A DNA stretch of 16,277 nucleotides from an uncultured Alcaligenaceae bacterium (lineage in GTDB: Bacteria; Pseudomonadota; Gammaproteobacteria; Burkholderiales; Burkholderiaceae_B): positions 1-16,277 of the forward strand of contig CALKIR010000055.1 in NCBI GenBank assembly GCA_937995985.1. The letters run 5' to 3'. Shown piece after piece: positions 1 to 6,418 of this stretch; the first letter of the stretch is position 1; each line of letters begins with the position of its first letter. The position numbers were made by a program, and so were the translations under genes. The notes beneath the pieces are model-generated. The model ran no database searches. It was not told the DNA's origin and was given only the letters and a program-made list of their open reading frames with translations.

Positions 1-62
1 TGGGTTTTATCGCCAATTTCGGCAAGTGCAACAATACCGGTTGAAATGAAAAAAGCATTCAT
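1..62 (-). CDS. GDT1/UPF0016 family cation transporter, N-terminal fragment (continues past the left edge)
   Basis: Read leftward from an ATG at 60-62, the sequence encodes about 20 residues starting MNAFFISTGIVALAE and running straight into the motif E-I-G-D-K-T. That E-x-G-D-K/R-T/S signature in the first membrane helix is the hallmark of the GDT1/TMEM165 (UPF0016) family, inner-membrane Mn2+/Ca2+ transporters that in bacteria such as Vibrio (MneA) export manganese. The acidic residue of the motif is thought to bind the cation. A Shine-Dalgarno-like AAAGGA lies about 7 bases upstream. The gene is divergent from the sat-like gene at 423. Manganese riboswitches (yybP-ykoY) often precede this family, but I found no GGGGAGUAG-type core in the leader. 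The rest of the protein lies outside the window. Confidence 0.9.
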   Translation of the reverse strand, partial: MNAFFISTGIVALAEIGDKT

Positions 63-306
63 AGTGGATCCTTTAGATTTTCTTTTGAGCACATTAAACC
101 TGATTTTGCGCACGCTGTCATATATTGTTGAAAATTCGAGAGGTTTTATTTGGCAGGTGCTGTGTAGTAAGCAGCGTTTGATTGAGGGTCATACTAAAGA
201 AGCATTGGCAATAGGGGTGGGCTTTGGTTAACTGAAGTGAACAAGGCGCCACATTGTAGTGATTAGAGTGCAAAGTATAAAAAATAAGCACCGCAGTAGT
301 GTTCTC
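63..306. promoter_or_regulatory. Divergent intergenic region with a candidate promoter for the sat-like gene
   Basis: This is the non-coding part of the 360-bp gap between the GDT1-type gene and the sat-like gene. For the rightward gene a candidate sigma70 promoter is TTGTAG (254-259), a 16-bp spacer, then TATAAA (276-281). The -10 is good and the -35 weak. Transcription would start near 288, giving a 5' UTR of about 135 nt that holds the structured leader at 307-393. I could not fix a convincing promoter for the leftward gene. A 61-codon open frame at 46-231 has no Shine-Dalgarno and no recognisable protein, so it is not called. Confidence 0.4.
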
Positions 307-393
307 GTCCCCTCAGGGTCGGGGGCACCCGCAAGGCATGCGCCTTGTTGGCTGAAACCTAGAAATAGCAGCCAAGATGCCTGCGGGTAGGAC
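307..393 (+). ncRNA. Structured 5' leader of the sat-like gene, candidate cis-regulatory RNA
   Basis: A GC-rich block in an A+T-richer gap folds very well by eye. Hairpin 1 pairs 307-312 with 321-326 (six pairs, 8-nt loop). Hairpin 2 pairs 327-339 with 377-388 (twelve pairs, one bulged A at 334). Nested inside it, 348-354 pairs with 369-375 (seven pairs), and an inner CTA/TAG stem (359-361 with 366-368) is capped by a GAAA tetraloop. The element sits just after the predicted transcription start and ends about 18 nt before the ribosome binding site AGGAG (411-415). No T-run follows on either strand, so it is not a simple terminator. I do not recognise a known riboswitch class; its function is inferred from position and foldability only. 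Confidence 0.5.
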
Positions 394-422
394 TACAACT
401 ACAAAACCAAAGGAGACTAGAG

Positions 423-2132
423 ATGACTAATCAAGACTTTGTGCTAGATGAAGCAGCTTTTGCTCATTTACCTCAACAGCCCCATGGCGGCAAATTAGTC
501 AATAGGGTAGCCACAGGAAAAGAACGCGAAGAAGGCTTAGAACGAGCAAAAGGCCTCCCTAAGATTATGGTGGATTTAGAGGCCGCTATTACTTTAGAGC
601 TGATTGCGACCGGGGTTATGTCCCCTCATGAAGGGTTGATGATAGAGGAGGAGTACCTCTCTTCTTTAGAAACAGGGCGCTTAACAAATGGGCTGCCTTG
701 GCCGGTGCCTTTGAGTTTTGCACCACGAGGTCAGCGAAATGAAGAAGTGGTTAAAAGCCTTTCCATAGGTGATGAGGTCGCGCTTATTGATAATTCAGAA
801 ACAGTGATTGCATTGTTACAGGTAGAGGACCTGTTCCAATATGATCGTGATCATCGGGCGCAGCATGTATTTGGTACGACAGACCGTACCCATCCTGGAG
901 TCGACGCCATTTACCGTCGCATGGGAGATACGGCTATTGGCGGCAAGATTACTTTGCTGAATCGGCCAGATTGGGGACCTTTTGAGGAGATTCGTTTAGA
1001 GCCTAGAGACACTTGGCGCCTGTTCTACCATGAAAAGAAGTTTAAATCAGTAGCAGGCTTTGTGACTGGGGCTAATCCTCTTCATCGTGGCCATGAATAC
1101 ATGCACAAAAACCTGCTTGAGGAAGTGGATGGTTTATTGGTTTTGCCATTGGTGGAAATGGCAAAACGTGAATATACGCGCCATGAATTTCGTTTGCTCG
1201 CCTATCGTAGTGTACTCAAGCAGTATTATCCTCAAGAGCGCACTATTCTTTATCCCTTGAGAGTTACTTATGTGTTTGCTGGTCCTCGTGAGGCTGTGTT
1301 GCATGCTCTAATTTTAAAAAATCTTGGGTGTACACATAAAATTGTGGGCCGAGATTATGCGGGGGTAGGGGGCTTTTATGATATTTATGCCTCTCAAAAT
1401 ATTTTTGAACAATTCACTCCCGAAGAGTTAGGCATTGACATACGTACTTTTAATGAGGTTTTTTATTGTGTGCGCTGCAATCAGCCAACCACGGAAAAAT
1501 CGTGTCCTCATGATAACAGTACACGTGTGCGTATCTCTGGCTCAGGGATTCGTGAAATGTTGCGTCACGGGTTTTTACCCCCCAAAGAAATTGCACGTCC
1601 TGAGTCGGCTCGGATCGCTATTCAAGGAGTACAACCTAAAGGCCTTAATCCTGAAGGTGAGTCAGTAACTCCAGCTGGAAAAATCATCGCTTCAATGTTC
1701 CCCTTTTATTTAACTCATAAAAGTATTGGGGGACACAAGCGTGAGACGCCCTTAGATCCAGAGCAGCTCACGCCAGCTGATTTATATGCATGTATTGAGG
1801 ATGTGCGTAAAAATGGCGATTTGATTTATAAGCAAACCTATGAGGAGTATGCCCTAAGTGCAGATCTAAACCAAGAGGTTCGTCCTGCTTGGATCGATAG
1901 GGCGCGCTTGGCCATACAAGAAGAACAAGAACTTGTTATTGAAAATCTAAAGGCTAAGGTGGCCGCCGCAGATGAGGAGACCACAGATGAGTATATGTAT
2001 CAGGATAAAGCCGAAGCTCAACGAGAATTAGAGGTGGCAAAGAAAATCCTTGAGGATCGGCCAAAGGCTGTGACTGCGGAAAAAGCTAAGGAGCGCATTT
2101 GGAATATAGCCTCCTATGACAAGTATTACTAA
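423..2132 (+). CDS. sat: Divergent ATP sulfurylase-like protein (sulfate adenylyltransferase family) with long C-terminal extension
   Basis: A 569-residue protein of the ATP sulfurylase family, whose members interconvert ATP + sulfate and adenylylsulfate + pyrophosphate in the cytoplasm. Supporting features are the nucleotide-binding H-x-x-H loop NPLHRGH (218-224), GRDYAGVG (309-316), the zinc-type cluster C349, C352, C361, H363, and SGSGIREML (372-380) followed by PPKE and RPE. Two points are odd. Canonical enzymes read F-Q-T-R-N-P before the HxxH loop, with Q and R binding sulfate; here it is F-V-T-G-A-N-P, so both are missing. GRDHAG has become GRDYAG. The protein is also about 170 residues longer than the usual ~400, with a charged, helix-rich tail and no APS-kinase P-loop. 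The substrate may therefore not be sulfate. AGGAG lies 7 nt before the ATG. It probably shares a unit with the permease downstream. Confidence 0.82.
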   Translation: MTNQDFVLDEAAFAHLPQQPHGGKLVNRVATGKEREEGLERAKGLPKIMVDLEAAITLELIATGVMSPHEGLMIEEEYLSSLETGRLTNGLPWPVPLSFAPRGQRNEEVVKSLSIGDEVALIDNSETVIALLQVEDLFQYDRDHRAQHVFGTTDRTHPGVDAIYRRMGDTAIGGKITLLNRPDWGPFEEIRLEPRDTWRLFYHEKKFKSVAGFVTGANPLHRGHEYMHKNLLEEVDGLLVLPLVEMAKREYTRHEFRLLAYRSVLKQYYPQERTILYPLRVTYVFAGPREAVLHALILKNLGCTHKIVGRDYAGVGGFYDIYASQNIFEQFTPEELGIDIRTFNEVFYCVRCNQPTTEKSCPHDNSTRVRISGSGIREMLRHGFLPPKEIARPESARIAIQGVQPKGLNPEGESVTPAGKIIASMFPFYLTHKSIGGHKRETPLDPEQLTPADLYACIEDVRKNGDLIYKQTYEEYALSADLNQEVRPAWIDRARLAIQEEQELVIENLKAKVAAADEETTDEYMYQDKAEAQRELEVAKKILEDRPKAVTAEKAKERIWNIASYDKYY

Positions 2133-2160
2133 ATAAAACTCATTAACTTTTAAACAATAA

Positions 2161-2216
2161 CAAGCTGGGATGGGTACACCACATATAGTGGGCAGCTTGG
2201 GGTGTACCCTTTTTTT
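2161..2216 (+). promoter_or_regulatory. Candidate transcription attenuator between the sat-like gene and the OFA permease
   Basis: Two perfect inverted repeats interlock. Arm A 2161-2167 (CAAGCTG) pairs with 2193-2199 (CAGCTTG). Arm B 2172-2180 (GGGTACACC) pairs with 2201-2209 (GGTGTACCC). B is followed by seven T (2210-2216), giving a textbook intrinsic terminator. Because the order is A-B-A'-B', the two stems cannot coexist as ordinary nested hairpins, so A:A' would act as an antiterminator. The T-run ends only a few bases before the ribosome binding site of the permease (2221-2226). The terminator could simply end sat-like transcripts; the alternative pairing and its position suggest control of read-through. 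Confidence 0.6.
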
Positions 2217-2227
2217 ACTGAGGAGGC

Positions 2228-3484
2228 ATGGTTTTGAATAGCATACAACAGAACAATTCACGCGCATGGATGGTAGCCATTTCGGGCACCATTATTAACC
2301 TATGTTTAGGAGTACTTTATGCATGGAGTGTATTCTCTAAAGCACTTCAGGATGAGTTAGGGTTTACTGCGACCGAGACGTCCTTACCCTATAGTGTAGC
2401 CGTTATTGTATTTGCCTTATTTATGGTACCAGCAGGGATTATGCTGGATCGTTTGGGACCACGGCTACTGCTTTTAATCTCCGGGGTAATGATTGGAATC
2501 GGGATGGTAGTAGCGGGACTTTTTCTTGATGTGACGGGCTTAGTTATTGGTTTTGGTTTAATTGCAGGTGCCGCTATGGGTTTTGGTTATGCAGCACCTA
2601 CTCCCACTGCGACCAAATGGTTTAAGCCCCATATGCGAGGTACGATTACTGGAATTGTGGTAGCAGGTTATGGGTTGGCTCCTGTCTATGTATCCCCATT
2701 ATCGAATAGCCTGATTGATAATTTTGGTATTGCTAAGGCATTCTTTTATCTAGGGGGCTTTTTCACTCTGTTGATTGTTTTGTCTTCCTTAGTGATGAAA
2801 AGTCCTCCCGAGGGATGGGTACCGGTAGGCAAGGAGCCTCCAGCACCTAAACAGCCACAAGAGTCTAAAGAGGAGGCGGTGCCGACGCGTTCTAATAATT
2901 ATTCTCCAGCTGAGATGATGAAAACAGGTCAGTTTTGGTCTCTATGGTTTATGTATATGTTTTCTGCTTCCGCTGGGCTCATTATTATTGGACACGTGGC
3001 GACTATTGCGGCAGTACAAGGGGGGCTGCAGACTGGGTTTATATTTGCTGCATTGCTCGCAGTAGGTAATGCCGGTGGGCGAGTCATCACTGGGATTATC
3101 TCAGACAAAATAGGTCGAAACATGACTTTGATTTTGGTGTTTTTGCTGCAAGCAATCAATATGTTTGCTTTTTCTAGTTATGACACAGCTTTGACCTTAA
3201 CTATTGGCTCTGTAGTAACTGGGGCGACTTATGGTGCTTTATTGGCCTTGTTCCCCGCAACGACCTGGGATTGGTTCGGGATCAAGCATGCGGGTACAAA
3301 TTACGGGCTAATCTTTACTGCATGGGGGTTAGGTGGATTGATTGGGCCTATTGTGGCAGGTCGAATTATTGACAGTACAGGTACCTATGATATGGCCTAT
3401 ATATTATCAGCCATCTTACTGATCATCGCGGCAATTATGGCAGCTTTTACCAAGCGCCCAAAGCCTCGACCATTGGTAACCTAG
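2228..3484 (+). CDS. MFS permease, OFA (oxalate/formate antiporter-like) family
   Basis: A 12-helix major facilitator permease of about 418 residues. OFA-family features are YAWSVF at the end of helix 1 (31-36), KWFKPHMRGTITG (130-142) between helices 4 and 5, and a central cytoplasmic loop starting PPEGW (193-197) and rich in P, K and E. Family members exchange or export small carboxylates, for example oxalate/formate or pyruvate-related anions; the substrate here is unknown. Pairing with the sat-like gene suggests an organic or sulfur-containing anion, which is inference. The start is uncertain: AGGAGG (2221-2226) lies only one base from ATG 2228 but seven bases from an in-frame TTG at 2234, which would be the better initiation codon and removes two residues. 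It sits behind the attenuator at 2161-2216 and ahead of the terminator at 3531-3558. Confidence 0.85.
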   Translation: MVLNSIQQNNSRAWMVAISGTIINLCLGVLYAWSVFSKALQDELGFTATETSLPYSVAVIVFALFMVPAGIMLDRLGPRLLLLISGVMIGIGMVVAGLFLDVTGLVIGFGLIAGAAMGFGYAAPTPTATKWFKPHMRGTITGIVVAGYGLAPVYVSPLSNSLIDNFGIAKAFFYLGGFFTLLIVLSSLVMKSPPEGWVPVGKEPPAPKQPQESKEEAVPTRSNNYSPAEMMKTGQFWSLWFMYMFSASAGLIIIGHVATIAAVQGGLQTGFIFAALLAVGNAGGRVITGIISDKIGRNMTLILVFLLQAINMFAFSSYDTALTLTIGSVVTGATYGALLALFPATTWDWFGIKHAGTNYGLIFTAWGLGGLIGPIVAGRIIDSTGTYDMAYILSAILLIIAAIMAAFTKRPKPRPLVT

Positions 3485-3530
3485 CAGTTGTTACGCCATA
3501 GATAATACTTAATTTATTTTTAACAGTGAG

Positions 3531-3558
3531 GCAAGGGAAATTTTCCCTTGCTTTTTTT
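3531..3558 (+). terminator. Intrinsic terminator of the OFA permease gene
   Basis: GCAAGGGAA (3531-3539) pairs with TTCCCTTGC (3543-3551) in a nine-pair stem with a 3-nt loop, followed by seven T (3552-3558). It begins 47 bases after the permease stop codon and separates that unit from the MetE-like gene. Confidence 0.9.
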
Positions 3559-3676
3559 GTTTGATTAATTCACAGCTTTTGTGGATAACTTGAGCTTTTT
3601 TTTGTGCAAAGCAAGAGAGCAGGCGCCGATAGGTTCATTGGTTATTTTTTATACAAATAATTATTCAATCCCTATT

Positions 3677-3695
3677 ACATGAATATTTTTCATGT
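3677..3695. promoter_or_regulatory. MetR-type operator upstream of the MetE-like gene
   Basis: ACATGAA-TATTT-TTCATGT is a perfect 7-bp inverted repeat with a 5-bp spacer. Its core TGAA-N5-TTCA (3680-3692) matches the published MetR consensus TGAA-N5-TTCA, including an A/T base at the centre. It lies about 45-63 bp upstream of the predicted transcription start, a usual activator position. The next gene belongs to the MetE family, a classic MetR target. The match and position are seen; MetR binding is inferred, and metR is not in the window. Confidence 0.65.
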
Positions 3696-3699
3696 TGTG

Positions 3700-3733
3700 T
3701 TGAGAAATAATCGCCATCTGTTCACTCTATAAT
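3700..3733 (+). promoter_or_regulatory. Promoter of the MetE-like gene
   Basis: A perfect -10 hexamer TATAAT lies at 3728-3733. No good -35 sits at the usual distance: TTGAGA at 3700-3705 is 22 bp away. A weak -35 fits a promoter that depends on an activator, consistent with the MetR-type box just upstream. Transcription would start near 3740, giving a leader of about 57 nt. Confidence 0.5.
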
Positions 3734-3759
3734 GTCTATTATTTTATCGTTTGGTTGTA

Positions 3760-3785
3760 CACCATGTTATTGATGGTGGTTTTTT
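3760..3785 (+). promoter_or_regulatory. Terminator-like hairpin in the leader of the MetE-like gene
   Basis: CACCAT (3760-3765) pairs with ATGGTG (3773-3778) around a 7-nt loop and is followed, after one G, by six T (3780-3785). The Shine-Dalgarno AGAGG (3786-3790) starts right after the T-run and the ATG is at 3797. The stem is short, so it may be a weak attenuator, a leader hairpin that shapes translation, or chance. Confidence 0.35.
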
Positions 3786-3796
3786 AGAGGTATTAC

Positions 3797-4921
3797 ATGT
3801 CATTATTTCGTTCTGTCCCCCCTTTTCGAGCCGATGTGGTCGGTAGTTATTTGCGTCCAGAGGCCCTTAAAAAGGCTCGCAAAGAGTTTGAACAGGGGCT
3901 CATTTCAGCCCAGCAATTACGTGCCGAAGAAGATAAGGCAATACGCTATTCAGTTGAGCGTCAACGCGCGTGTGGTTTGCAAGTAGTAACAGATGGTGAG
4001 TTTCGCCGGGCATGGTGGCACTTTGATTTTTTTGATGGCTTAGAAGGGGTAGAGCGTTATGAGACTGAAGAGGGGATTCAGTTTTCAGGAGTGCAGACCC
4101 GTTCGCACAATGTTCGGGTAATAGGCAAGGTTCGCTTTGGAAACCACCCAATGCTTCAGGATTTTGAGTTTTTGCGTTCTATTGCAGGGGATGCAACACC
4201 TAAAATGACTATCCCCAGCCCCAGTGTGTTGCACTTTCGTGGGGGGCGCCATGTGGTGAGCCCCGAGGTGTATCCTAATTTGGATGATTTTTTTGATGAT
4301 TTAGTGCAAACCTACCGTGATGCGTTAGCAGCATTTTATGCCGCTGGCTGTCGTTATCTACAGTTAGATGACACGGTTTGGGGGTATTTGTGCTCGGATG
4401 AGCAAAAGCAAATGGTGCGCGAGCGTGGTGAGGATCCAGATGAGTTGGCCCAAACTTATGCTAATGTATTGAATCGAATTTTGGCAGATAAGCCAGAGGA
4501 TCTGGTGATTGGTTTGCACGTATGCCGTGGCAATTTCCGTTCGAAATGGATTTCCTCTGGGGGGTATGAGCCGGTTGCCGAGCTATTGTTTGGTTCTGTG
4601 AATGTGGATGCTTTTTTCCTTGAGTATGATAGTGATAGAGCTGGGGATTTTCGTCCACTCAGACATATTAAGCCGGGCCATCAGCAGGTTGTGTTAGGTC
4701 TGGTCACCACTAAGACAGGTGCTTTAGAGGATAAGTCTGTTATTAAAGAGCGTATCCAAGAAGCTACTCAGTACGTAGCGTTAGAGCAGATTTGTTTGAG
4801 CCCGCAGTGTGGTTTTTCTTCTACCGAAGAAGGGAATGAAATTACAGAGGCTGAGCAAGAGGCCAAACTGCGTTTAGTGGTTGAGGTTGCCCGTGAGGTA
4901 TGGGGCGGACCACACACTTAA
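3797..4921 (+). CDS. MetE-like (YxjG-type) cobalamin-independent methionine synthase family protein
   Basis: A 374-residue cytoplasmic protein matching the C-terminal catalytic domain of cobalamin-independent methionine synthase. It lacks the N-terminal half of full-length MetE (~750 residues), as do the short YxjG/YxjH-type homologues. These (beta/alpha)8 zinc enzymes move a methyl group to homocysteine or a related thiol. Visible zinc-site residues are H241 and C243 (LHVCRGN), probably E276 (FLEYD), and C338 (SPQCGF). The N-terminal VGSYLRPE (15-22) and VTDGEFRR (64-71) are also typical, as is LQLDD (188-192). The methyl donor of the short form is not established and need not be methyltetrahydropteroyl-glutamate. 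AGAGG precedes the ATG by 6 nt. A MetR-type box and its own promoter lie upstream, and a terminator follows at 4953-4976, so it is probably transcribed alone. Confidence 0.85.
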   Translation: MSLFRSVPPFRADVVGSYLRPEALKKARKEFEQGLISAQQLRAEEDKAIRYSVERQRACGLQVVTDGEFRRAWWHFDFFDGLEGVERYETEEGIQFSGVQTRSHNVRVIGKVRFGNHPMLQDFEFLRSIAGDATPKMTIPSPSVLHFRGGRHVVSPEVYPNLDDFFDDLVQTYRDALAAFYAAGCRYLQLDDTVWGYLCSDEQKQMVRERGEDPDELAQTYANVLNRILADKPEDLVIGLHVCRGNFRSKWISSGGYEPVAELLFGSVNVDAFFLEYDSDRAGDFRPLRHIKPGHQQVVLGLVTTKTGALEDKSVIKERIQEATQYVALEQICLSPQCGFSSTEEGNEITEAEQEAKLRLVVEVAREVWGGPHT

Positions 4922-4952
4922 AAGTTTTGGATTATTCCAGAGCGTATTTTTA

Positions 4953-4977
4953 AAAGAGCTCTACAGAGCTCTTTTTA
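4953..4977 (+). terminator. Intrinsic terminator after the MetE-like gene
   Basis: AAAAGAGCTC (4953-4962) pairs perfectly with GAGCTCTTTT (4967-4976) around a TACA loop. The T-rich 3' arm continues to 4977. It lies 31 bases after the stop codon, just before the AAHS-type permease gene. Confidence 0.85.
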
Positions 4978-5014
4978 TTTTGTGTTGGTGATTTAGTTTT
5001 TGGGCGATCTGATA

Positions 5015-6337
5015 ATGAGCTCCTCTTTTTCTTCTGGCTTAAGTTTACGTCAATCTTTGGATGCCGCTTCAATGGGGCGGTTGCAGTGGCGTGCCGTTGC
5101 CTTGTGTTTTTTAATCAATGCTATTGACGGTATTGATGTATTGGTCATGGCATTTACAGCCTCTGCGGTCACCAAGGATTGGGGACTTAACTCAATTGTG
5201 CTGGGCTGGTTATTATCAGCAGGTATTATCGGCATGACTGTTGGGTCGGTATTTTTAACCCCGCTCTCGGATCGTTGGGGCCGACGTCCCATGGTTTTGG
5301 GTAGTTTGATTGCGGCGGGAGCCTTTATGGTGGCTACCGAGTGGGTTTATGATCCATGGACACTGGGACTATTGCGTTTTCTTACCGGGGTAGGTATAGG
5401 ATGCAGTATTGTGAACGCTAATGTGTTAACCAGCGAGTATGCAAATGCGCGCTGGCGTGCTTTAGCAATAGGGCTGCAGTCCGTAGGCTTTGCGTTAGGA
5501 GCAACCTTGGGAGGGGTATTAGCAGCTTATTTGTTAGCAACTGGACCTTGGCAGAATGTTTTTGTTTGGGGGGGGATTCTTACTTGGGTGGCTGCTTTGT
5601 TGGTTGCACTGGGTTTACCTGAGTCGCTGGATCAATTACTTCAAGGACGGAGAAAAGGCGATCTGCAGCGAGCCCAAAAATTGTTGCGGCGCATGGGGCA
5701 TGGGCATTTATCGGTGCAAGAGGTGTCGCCTAGTCCCGCCCCTAGTCCCTTGCAAGCATTACGGTTATTGTGGGCTCCGGGTGCTCTAAAAACATGGTTT
5801 TTAGGAGGGAGCTTTTTTGCTTTGATGTTTAGTTTTTATTTTGTTACGAGTTGGACGCCAAAATTGCTGGAGCAAGCAGGACTATCTGCCGAGCGAGGCC
5901 TAGCGGGAGGGGTGTTATTGCATGTAGGAGGCATGTTAGGGGCGTTGGCACTAGGGTTATTAGCCTCACGTTGGCCATTGCAACGCGTAGCACAATCATT
6001 AATGGTATTGGGGGCGGTGGCATTAGGTTTTGCTATTCCTGTCACCAGTTGGTCGTTGCCTGTAGCAGTGCTGTTGGGTATTGCAATAGGTTTTCTCATC
6101 AATGGGTCTATTGCAGGACTCTATGCGACTGCTCCACAAAGTTTTGAGACTTCGAAACGCAGTTCGGGGGTCGGTATAGTATTGGCCTTTGCACGTTTAG
6201 GTGGGATGGCGTCACCCGTAGTAGCAGGCCACTTATTAGAAATAGGATGGTCTGTATTGAGCTTGTATTTGTTTTATACCGTGGCGTTATTAATTTCTGC
6301 TGTATTTTTGCAGTTATTTTTGCAGCGTCGTGTATGA
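5015..6337 (+). CDS. MFS permease, AAHS (aromatic acid:H+ symporter) family
   Basis: A 440-residue, 12-helix major facilitator protein of the inner membrane. Helix 1 contains NAIDGIDVLVMAF, with two acidic residues (about 38 and 41) as in PcaK/BenK-type aromatic acid:proton symporters. The loop between helices 2 and 3 has LSDRWGRRP (from about 85), the classic MFS G/S-x-x-D-R-x-G-R-R motif. Family members import aromatic acids such as 4-hydroxybenzoate, but also other organic acids, so the substrate is open. The frame could begin at a TTG at 5000, but the ATG at 5015 is preferred because no Shine-Dalgarno favours the TTG; even for the ATG only a weak GGG is seen. No aromatic catabolic genes are nearby. 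A terminator precedes it and a long hairpin follows. Confidence 0.8.
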   Translation: MSSSFSSGLSLRQSLDAASMGRLQWRAVALCFLINAIDGIDVLVMAFTASAVTKDWGLNSIVLGWLLSAGIIGMTVGSVFLTPLSDRWGRRPMVLGSLIAAGAFMVATEWVYDPWTLGLLRFLTGVGIGCSIVNANVLTSEYANARWRALAIGLQSVGFALGATLGGVLAAYLLATGPWQNVFVWGGILTWVAALLVALGLPESLDQLLQGRRKGDLQRAQKLLRRMGHGHLSVQEVSPSPAPSPLQALRLLWAPGALKTWFLGGSFFALMFSFYFVTSWTPKLLEQAGLSAERGLAGGVLLHVGGMLGALALGLLASRWPLQRVAQSLMVLGAVALGFAIPVTSWSLPVAVLLGIAIGFLINGSIAGLYATAPQSFETSKRSSGVGIVLAFARLGGMASPVVAGHLLEIGWSVLSLYLFYTVALLISAVFLQLFLQRRV

Positions 6338-6362
6338 GAGCTCTATGATTAACTAAGTAAAT

Positions 6363-6396
6363 GCCCACATGCTGCTTGAGAGCGAGGCATGTGGGC
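6363..6396. terminator. Hairpin between convergent genes, probable bidirectional terminator
   Basis: GCCCACATGC (6363-6372) pairs perfectly with GCATGTGGGC (6387-6396), a ten-pair stem with a 14-nt loop. It lies between the ends of the rightward AAHS permease and the leftward hydrolase gene. Neither side has a clear T-run, so it may terminate poorly or protect mRNA 3' ends. Confidence 0.5.
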
Positions 6397-6418
6397 GTTA
6401 CTGAATTAAAGAGTTGAG

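Noticed and set aside
46..231. A 61-codon rightward open frame
   Set aside because: No Shine-Dalgarno and no recognisable protein. It overlaps the GDT1-type gene start on the other strand, whose E-I-G-D-K-T motif is clear.
63..420. yybP-ykoY manganese riboswitch for the GDT1-type gene
   Set aside because: This riboswitch often precedes the family, but its GGGGAGUAG-type core is absent on the leftward strand.
1620..2132. APS kinase domain fused to the sat-like protein
   Set aside because: The long C-terminal part has no GxxxxGK[ST] P-loop or other kinase motif.
2161..2209. A stable H-type pseudoknot from the interlocking repeats
   Set aside because: Only one base (2200) would have to span the seven-pair first stem, which is sterically unlikely. 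Mutually exclusive hairpins fit better.
3580..3588. A perfect DnaA box (TGTGGATAA, complement of TTATCCACA)
   Set aside because: It is a single 9-mer, with a fair chance of occurring at random in 16 kb. There is no cluster, AT-rich unwinding element or dnaA/dnaN nearby, so it is not an origin.
5000..5014. TTG start at 5000 for the AAHS permease
   Set aside because: No ribosome binding site supports it, and the ATG at 5015 gives a family-like N-terminus.
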